DNA from: Pullulanibacillus camelliae
GTDB taxonomy: Bacteria; Bacillota; Bacilli; Bacillales; Sporolactobacillaceae
Length of the DNA stretch: 51,014 nucleotides
Reading direction: 5' to 3'
Assembly: GCF_014642655.1 (NCBI RefSeq)
Contig: NZ_BMIR01000025.1
Coordinates: forward strand, 1 to 51,014
Under the pieces are notes generated by a model, which worked only from the letters and a program-made list of their open reading frames with translations, was not told where the DNA came from and did not search any database. This document shows positions 44,784-51,014 of this stretch, in pieces. The position numbers and the translations under genes were made by a program. Positions within the stretch are counted from its first letter, which is position 1. Each line of letters begins with the position of its first letter.

Positions 44784-45569
44784 ATGATTTTTGTTTGTGA
44801 CGTCGGTAATACTAACATTGTGTTAGGTGTCTATAAATCAGAGCGTTTGCAGCACCATTGGCGCTTAGAAACCAATGCCAACAAAACAGAAGATGAATAT
44901 GCCATGATTATTAAAAATTTATTCAATGATGTTGGATTGCGTTTTTCGGATATTGAAGGAGTCAGTATTTCTTCAGTCGTTCCTTCAATTATGTTTTCTT
45001 TAGAAAGGTTATGTGAAAAATATTTCCACAAACGACCACTTGTGGTTACGCCTCAGATTAACACCGGTTTAAAATTAAAATACAATAATCCACAAGAGAT
45101 TGGTGCCGATCGGATTGTTAATGCCGTAGCGGCAACTGCGTTATATAAAGCGCCATTAATTGTAGTTGATTTCGGGACAGCGACAACTTTTTGCTATATT
45201 GATGAAAATGAGTATTATAAGGGTGGAGCCATTGCGCCGGGAGTAAACATTTCAACAGAAGCATTATATAAACAGGCCTCTAAGCTACCGAGGATTGAAC
45301 TGACAGCGCCTGAACATGTAGTAGGGACAAGCACAGTGGGTGCTATGCAATCTGGCATTGTTTATGGTTATGTTGGACTGGTTGAGGGGATTGTTAACCG
45401 CATGAAAGCCGTTGCTACGCAACAGCCGACAGTGATCGCTACCGGAGGCCTTGCGTCGTTTATAGCAAAGGAGACAGATATTTTCGACCATCTCGATCCT
45501 TTTTTAACCTTAAAAGGACTCTATCTCATTTATCAAAAAAACGTTTCTGAAGGAGAGTCATCAGAATGA
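44784..45569 (+). CDS. coaX: type III pantothenate kinase
   Basis: First step of coenzyme A synthesis. ASKHA fold: [15 protein letters not shown] (phosphate loop 1) at the very N-terminus, [26 protein letters not shown] and [11 protein letters not shown]. 261 residues. The ATG at 44784 opens directly at [11 protein letters not shown] as family members do and has GGTCGGTGAT upstream; the longer frame from 44721 starts at the promoter. Couples to hslO by ATGA. Confidence 0.97.
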   Translation: MIFVCDVGNTNIVLGVYKSERLQHHWRLETNANKTEDEYAMIIKNLFNDVGLRFSDIEGVSISSVVPSIMFSLERLCEKYFHKRPLVVTPQINTGLKLKYNNPQEIGADRIVNAVAATALYKAPLIVVDFGTATTFCYIDENEYYKGGAIAPGVNISTEALYKQASKLPRIELTAPEHVVGTSTVGAMQSGIVYGYVGLVEGIVNRMKAVATQQPTVIATGGLASFIAKETDIFDHLDPFLTLKGLYLIYQKNVSEGESSE

Positions 45570-46447
45570 AGGACTATCTTGTAAAGGCGCTTGCTTATGA
45601 TGGAAATATTCGCGTGCAAGCGATTCGTACGACAAATATGGTTGGGGAAGCACAGAGGCGGCACAATGTTTGGCCGACAGCTTCTGCCGCTTTAGGTCGC
45701 ACAATGACAGCGACGACGATGCTTGCTGCTCAGCTTAAGGGTGAAGATAAGATGACGGTCACTATTGAGGGCGGAGGACCGATCGGTGCCATCATCGTGG
45801 ATGCTAACGCTAAGGGTGAGACGAGGGGGTATTTAAGCAATCCCCATGTGCATTTTGATCTCAATAAATGGGGCAAACTGGATGTAGCCCGAGCTGTTGG
45901 GACAGAGGGCTATCTTAGCGTTATTAAAGACCTCGGTTTGAAGGAAAATTTTACAGGGCGTGTCCCTTTGGTGTCAGGTGAAATTGGCGATGATTTTACG
46001 TATTATCTAGCGCATTCAGAACAAGTACCTTCCGCTGTAGGTGTGGGGGTTTTGGTTAACCCTGACAATTCAATAAAAGCAGCCGGTGGCTTTTTAATTC
46101 AGCTGTTGCCTGGTGTTTCAGACGAGGTCATCACAAAGGTTGAAAAACGTCTATCAGAAATTTCTACTGTATCACAAATGATTGATCAAGGTCTATCTCC
46201 TGAAGAGATGCTTATTGCTATTTTTGGCGAAAGCGATGTTAAATTTCTTGATGAGGGAGATGTTAAGTTTCAATGTCGCTGTTCGAGGGAAGCTATTTCT
46301 AATGCAATTGTCATGCTTGGTAAAGAAGAGATTGAGAAAATGATCACTGAAGATAAGGGGGCGGAGGCAACCTGCCACTTTTGCAATGAAACCTATAAGT
46401 TTTCGGAAGATGAGCTCAAAGAACTCTACCAATCCTTAACCGATTAA
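45566..46447 (+). CDS. hslO: redox-regulated chaperone Hsp33
   Basis: Holdase chaperone activated by oxidation. The N-terminal core domain (about residues 1-230) is followed by the zinc redox switch: CRC (about residue 237-239) and CHFC (about 269-272) provide the four cysteines. 293 residues. AAGGAGAG precedes the ATG, which overlaps the coaX stop. In B. subtilis yacD, cysK and the pab genes come next; here folP follows directly. Confidence 0.97.
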   Translation: MKDYLVKALAYDGNIRVQAIRTTNMVGEAQRRHNVWPTASAALGRTMTATTMLAAQLKGEDKMTVTIEGGGPIGAIIVDANAKGETRGYLSNPHVHFDLNKWGKLDVARAVGTEGYLSVIKDLGLKENFTGRVPLVSGEIGDDFTYYLAHSEQVPSAVGVGVLVNPDNSIKAAGGFLIQLLPGVSDEVITKVEKRLSEISTVSQMIDQGLSPEEMLIAIFGESDVKFLDEGDVKFQCRCSREAISNAIVMLGKEEIEKMITEDKGAEATCHFCNETYKFSEDELKELYQSLTD

Positions 46448-46511
46448 GTGATAGGAACCTCCCCACGGGCTTAGAAATTTTGTTATGATAGAGAAAATAG
46501 AAGGTGGTGCA

Positions 46512-47354
46512 ATGTCCATGCCTGTTCATGTTCATCCGACGACAGTTTTACCATTAAGAAGTCGGGAAATAAAAGTTGGAGATAGAACATTGATTATGGG
46601 TATCCTTAATGTTACTCCAGACTCATTTTCGGATGGAGGCGCCTATAATCATGTTGAAAAAGCAGTTGAGCATGCTTTGGACATGTGTGCTGCAGGTGCG
46701 GATATCATCGATATTGGTGGAGAATCTACAAGACCGGGTCATACACCTGTTCCGGTAGATATAGAGCTTGCGCGTGTGCTTCCGGTTATTCAGGGTATTC
46801 GCCAGGTCAGTGATATTCCCATATCCATTGATACGTATAAAGCGGAAACAGCTAAGCAGGCCATTGAAGCAGGTGCAGATGTTATTAATGATGTCTGGGG
46901 AGCTAAAGCCGATCCTGATATGGCCAAGGTTGCTGCTGCTTACCGTGTCCCTATTATTCTCATGCATAATCGGCATGACTTGAATTATACGGATTTACTT
47001 GAGGATATGAAGTGTGACTTGATTGAAAGCATTCAGATGGCCAAGGCTGCCGGTGTCACCGATCAGCAGATTTGGATTGACCCCGGAATTGGCTTTGCCA
47101 AAACTCATGATCATAATCTTGAGGTGATGCAACATCTGGAAAGCCTGCATGAGCTCGGTTATCCCATGCTATTAGCCACCTCCCGGAAAAGATTTATAGG
47201 GGAAACGCTCGGTCTTGATGTGCAGGATAGACTGGAAGGGACAGGTGCCACAGTATGTTTAGGGATTGCCAAGGGTTGCCAAATGGTGCGTGTTCATGAT
47301 GTCAAACCGATTGCTAGAATGGTGAAAATGATGGATGCAATGGTCAGGAGGTAA
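46512..47354 (+). CDS. folP: dihydropteroate synthase
   Basis: Joins p-aminobenzoate to dihydropterin pyrophosphate; the target of sulphonamides (sul in B. subtilis). MGILNVTPDSFSDGG, IDIGGESTRPGH, and ATSRKRFIG are the conserved loops of the TIM barrel. I take ATG 46512 (280 residues) because GAAGGTGG lies at the right distance; 46485 would add nine residues without a site. With folB and folK it forms the folate set, but the p-aminobenzoate genes are not in this window. Confidence 0.96.
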   Translation: MSMPVHVHPTTVLPLRSREIKVGDRTLIMGILNVTPDSFSDGGAYNHVEKAVEHALDMCAAGADIIDIGGESTRPGHTPVPVDIELARVLPVIQGIRQVSDIPISIDTYKAETAKQAIEAGADVINDVWGAKADPDMAKVAAAYRVPIILMHNRHDLNYTDLLEDMKCDLIESIQMAKAAGVTDQQIWIDPGIGFAKTHDHNLEVMQHLESLHELGYPMLLATSRKRFIGETLGLDVQDRLEGTGATVCLGIAKGCQMVRVHDVKPIARMVKMMDAMVRR

Positions 47355-47365
47355 GAGAGGTATCT

Positions 47366-47725
47366 ATGGACAAAATTTATCTTAATGGCATGTCCTTCTA
47401 TGGCTATCATGGTGTTTATTCAGAAGAAAACAAACTGGGTCAACGCTTTAATGCAGATATCATTTTAAAGCTTGATCTTCGCCCTGCTGGGAGGACTGAC
47501 GACTTAGAGAAAACCATTAATTATGCGGATGTTTACAATTTAACCAAGCGCATTATAGAAGGACCGCCGAAAAAATTAGTGGAAGCTGTGGCAGAGGAAA
47601 TTGCTGATCAATTGCTTAAAACCTTTCCTCGGGTGCAAGAATGTCTAGTGAAAGTAATTAAACCCGACCCTCCTATTCCAGGTCATTATGATTCTGTGGC
47701 GATTGAACTAACGAGGGGTCGTTAA
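47366..47725 (+). CDS. folB: dihydroneopterin aldolase
   Basis: Cleaves 7,8-dihydroneopterin in folate synthesis. 119 residues with DKIYLNGMSFYGYHGVYSEE at the start (active-site Glu and Tyr), DDLEKTINYADVY and the catalytic Lys near the end in VIKPDPPIPGHYDSVA. GAGAGG precedes the ATG; folK follows after two bases. Confidence 0.97.
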   Translation: MDKIYLNGMSFYGYHGVYSEENKLGQRFNADIILKLDLRPAGRTDDLEKTINYADVYNLTKRIIEGPPKKLVEAVAEEIADQLLKTFPRVQECLVKVIKPDPPIPGHYDSVAIELTRGR

Positions 47726-47727
47726 AT

Positions 47728-48252
47728 ATGGTGAAGAGTATCCTTGCATTGGGGTCAAATATAGGGAATCGTGAAGGGTATTTATTACAAGCCATCCATT
47801 CACTTGAGGATCACCCTGATATTAATATTTTAAATGTCTCCTCCATCTATGAAACAGATCCTTATGGACCGGTTGAGCAAGAACAGTTTTTAAATATGGT
47901 CGTTGAAATTGAGACCACCTTAGTCCCTGAAGCATTATTAGAATACACTCAATCTGTTGAAGTGGGTTTAAATCGTGAACGAACCATTCACTGGGGACCG
48001 AGGACGATTGATATTGACATTCTTTTTTATGGTGACATTCAAATGGACACAGCATCACTTGTCATTCCACACCGAGAAATAGAAAAACGGTTATTCGTCC
48101 TCGTTCCGCTGCATGAATTGGATGCAGATATCATCGTGCCGGGAAAACAACAGAGGGTAAAGGATCTGTTAAATGAGTTTCAAGAAATAAAAGGAGTGCG
48201 TTTATGGAAGCGGAAGAATGGGGCAGGAGAATACGGGCTTTTCGAAAGTTAA
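47728..48252 (+). CDS. folK: 6-hydroxymethyl-7,8-dihydropterin pyrophosphokinase
   Basis: Activates hydroxymethyl-dihydropterin with ATP. SILALGSNIGNREGYL at the N-terminus and WGPRTIDIDILFYGD with the metal-binding aspartates, then IPHREIEKRLFVLVPL. 174 residues. Its last 49 bases overlap yazB in another frame. Confidence 0.97.
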   Translation: MVKSILALGSNIGNREGYLLQAIHSLEDHPDINILNVSSIYETDPYGPVEQEQFLNMVVEIETTLVPEALLEYTQSVEVGLNRERTIHWGPRTIDIDILFYGDIQMDTASLVIPHREIEKRLFVLVPLHELDADIIVPGKQQRVKDLLNEFQEIKGVRLWKRKNGAGEYGLFES

Positions 48253-48413
48253 AGGGCTACACACAAGCGCAGCTTGCTGAATCCTTAGGCATCTCTCTTT
48301 CCATTTTAGGTGAAATAGAGCGAGGAAACCGCCTTCCCAATGAGACGGTTATCGAACAAGTTGCTCAGGTTTTAGGTATAACTGTTGACGAGCTTATTAA
48401 GTTTAATGATTGA
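48204..48413 (+). CDS. yazB: Xre-family HTH protein YazB
   Basis: A 69-residue protein that consists only of a helix-turn-helix domain of the Xre/Cro type (residues 10-63): RKLKGYTQAQLAESLGIS, then LGEIERGNRLPNETVIEQVA. AAAGGAGTGCG precedes the ATG. It overlaps the folK end by 49 bases, so it is translated from the folate message; targets are unknown. B. subtilis has yazB at the same place. The dusB gene that follows there is absent. Confidence 0.93.
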   Translation: MEAEEWGRRIRAFRKLKGYTQAQLAESLGISLSILGEIERGNRLPNETVIEQVAQVLGITVDELIKFND

Positions 48414-48453
48414 AGTTATAAACACAGTTCGCCTTTGAAACGTTATTGATAGT

Positions 48454-48482
48454 TTGACATATACGCTGTCATTATCTATAAT
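48454..48482 (+). promoter_or_regulatory. perfect consensus sigma-A promoter upstream of lysS
   Basis: TTGACA (48454-48459), a 17-base spacer and TATAAT (48477-48482): no deviation from the consensus. The expected start point near 48489 lies only about eight bases before a hairpin, and about 265 bases before lysS. Confidence 0.88.
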
Positions 48483-48496
48483 TCGACCTAGACGTC

Positions 48497-48527
48497 GACT
48501 GCTGGTGAAAGCTAGCAGTCTTTTCAT
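48497..48527 (+). terminator. hairpin with short T-run directly behind the lysS promoter
   Basis: GACTGCTGG and CTAGCAGTC-type arms (GACTGCT/AGCAGTC plus G-T and G-C pairs) around TGAAAG, followed by TTTT. It may be the terminator of yazB, an attenuator of the promoter just upstream, or the end of a very short RNA. The following 230 bases to lysS show no T-box motif and nothing else I recognise. Confidence 0.65.
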
Positions 48528-48689
48528 ACTATCTATAAGAACGGCAGTTGACTACTAGTGGAGTGTCTGGCTTTATTCTGCTTTGTCTGAGGAAGAGCCA
48601 TACAATAGACCTACATAGAAGAGAGATGCCGTGTACTTTTTGATTAAGTAGATTTCTATTAGTGATGTGAAGTGCCTTTGTTGCATTAA

Positions 48690-50246
<1,557 letters not shown>

Positions 50247-50263
50247 ATGTTGTATTAGGAGAG

Positions 50264-50296
50264 GAGGGTGAGACAAAATTAAAAGAGATCACCCTC
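50264..50296 (+). other. hairpin after lysS without T-run
   Basis: GAGGGTGA (50264-50271) and TCACCCTC (50289-50296) form a perfect 8-bp stem with a 17-base AT-rich loop. There is no T-run, so it is not an ordinary terminator; it could stabilise the lysS message end. Confidence 0.5.
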
Positions 50297-50360
50297 TTAC
50301 CTGAGGCTGTTCCCGTGGAAAGAGAAGGATTTTGACGGAGTGCTTCATGACTCAATCAAA

Positions 50361-50415
50361 AGGCCGAACGCATGCCATCGAATTTGTGAATGCGTTCGGC
50401 CTCTCCTCTTTTTAT
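50361..50415 (+). terminator. lysS terminator (possibly bidirectional)
   Basis: AGGCCGAACGCAT and ATGCGTTCGGCCT form a perfect 13-bp stem with a 16-base loop, followed by CTCCTCTTTTTATTT. Between 50416 and 50700 I see no gene or clear signal. Confidence 0.88.
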
Positions 50416-50701
50416 TTAGAATAAAATAAACGCGAACGCCCAAATGTCGATGTAAGTTTAGTGAGAGTATCTCAGTCTTTTGCATCGTGTTTATACTCTG
50501 ATAAGGTGTCCCAACCCCTTCTTTAACCAAAAGATATCCTTAATAGAAAGTAACGCTCTTCAAAAGGGATCAAGTGGGTATAGGGTCAATGCGGCTAATA
50601 GGCTTATAAATAGCCGATATCGGTTTTTCTTGGTTCGAATATATAATAAATCATAATTAATAGGATATATTTAGTCATGAGAAAAAGAATATAAAAAGAT
50701 A

Positions 50702-50730
50702 TTGACAGTCATTTTTATAAATGGTAATAT
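50702..50730 (+). promoter_or_regulatory. rRNA operon promoter P1
   Basis: TTGACA (50702-50707), 17 bases and TAATAT (50725-50730). First of three regularly arranged promoters ahead of the next rRNA operon; its -10 is the poorest. Confidence 0.75.
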
Positions 50731-50778
50731 TATTTGCGTCGCATAAATGACGACAAACGTGTTAAATGAAATAAAACA

Positions 50779-50807
50779 TTGACATGAAGCTCAATAGATG
50801 CTATATT
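50779..50807 (+). promoter_or_regulatory. rRNA operon promoter P2
   Basis: TTGACA (50779-50784), 17 bases and TATATT (50802-50807), 77 bases downstream of P1. Confidence 0.85.
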
Positions 50808-50853
50808 ATTTAAGTCGCTGTTGAGAAACAACGAATTAGAAGCAAGAAAATTG

Positions 50854-50882
50854 TTGACAACGATTTTTGTATCTGGTATAAT
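50854..50882 (+). promoter_or_regulatory. rRNA operon promoter P3
   Basis: TTGACA (50854-50859), 17 bases and TATAAT (50877-50882): full consensus, 75 bases downstream of P2. Probably the main promoter. Confidence 0.92.
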
Positions 50883-50888
50883 AATTAA

Positions 50889-51014
50889 GCTGTCGTTAAA
50901 AAACGGCGTGATCGTTCTTTTAAAACTGAACAAAAGCCAAGCGCAAAAAGGGAAACCTTTTAAATGACGCCAAGATTTAACTTTTGACCATAAGGTTGAT
51001 GAGTGATCATCAAC
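50889..51014 (+). other. rRNA operon leader with antitermination region (16S gene beyond the window)
   Basis: After P3 comes a small hairpin (GTCGTT-AAAAA-ACGGCG-like, boxB position) and then GATCGTTCTTTTAAAACTGAAC, cut here to GTTCTTTTAAAACTGAAC, the boxA-type stretch that precedes 16S rRNA genes in the Bacillales. The mature 16S sequence has not begun at the end of the window. Confidence 0.8.

Overview
The window is a complete stretch of chromosome running from the 3' end of one rRNA operon (partial 5S at the left edge) to the promoters and leader of the next (right edge). Gene content and order follow the segment of Bacillus subtilis between rrnA and rrnJ almost gene for gene: gin, yaaO, tmk, darA, yaaR, holB, ricT, yabA, yabB, yazA, rsmI, abrB, metS, tatD/yabD, yabE, rnmV, ksgA, yabG, veg, sspF, ispE, purR, ridA, spoVG, glmU, prs, ctc/rplY, pth, fin, mfd, spoVT, a spoVB-like flippase, yabN, rqcP, yabP, yabQ, divIC, yabR, spoIIE, yabS, yabT, tilS, hprT, ftsH, coaX, hslO, folP, folB, folK, yazB, lysS. 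The many sporulation genes make this an endospore-forming member of the Bacillales. Moderate GC and divergence from B. subtilis proteins suggest a lineage outside the genus Bacillus proper (a Sporolactobacillaceae-type genome would fit), but I cannot fix the genus from this window.

Layout. 1-1100: 5S tail, an ISL3-type transposase remnant and the sigma-G inhibitor gin. 1.3-8.5 kb: decarboxylase, thymidylate kinase, c-di-AMP receptor, clamp-loader delta', RicT, YabA and RNA-modification genes, nearly all closely packed. 8.6-9.3 kb: divergent abrB/metS. 12.2-17.1 kb: TatD, the cell-wall protein YabE, 5S maturase, KsgA and the coat protease YabG. 17.3-24.6 kb: veg, sspF, ispE, purR-ridA, spoVG, glmU-prs, L25 and pth. 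24.6-34.9 kb: fin, mfd, spoVT, flippase, yabN, an HU gene, rqcP, yabPQ, divIC, yabR. 35.7-44.1 kb: spoIIE, yabS-yabT, tilS-hprT, ftsH. 44.8-50.2 kb: coaX-hslO, the folate genes, lysS. 50.3-51.0 kb: terminator, three tandem rRNA promoters and the rRNA leader.

Differences from the B. subtilis order: no xpaC-yaaN after gin, no yacD, cysK or pabBAC between hslO and folP, no dusB before lysS, no tRNAs before spoIIE, and an extra HU gene between yabN and rqcP.

The part least explained by known genes is a family of long non-coding intergenic repeats in the + orientation: two near full-length copies (about 11325-11803 and 34917-35388), one with a replaced interior (44153-44664) and a decayed partial copy (6432-6612). 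Each starts directly behind an intrinsic terminator, at a TACTATCAGAA-like junction in the better copies, can fold into several hairpins, and the three longer copies end in their own terminator-like hairpin. They may be a structured RNA or a non-autonomous mobile element that lands behind terminators. The intergenic regions also keep readable regulation: a Spo0A site and promoter at abrB, a Spo0A-type 21-bp-spacer promoter at spoIIE, a sigma-B promoter at ctc/rplY, an ECF-sigma promoter antisense to yabE, forespore-type promoters at fin and spoVT, tandem veg promoters, and a perfect consensus promoter with an immediate hairpin ahead of lysS.
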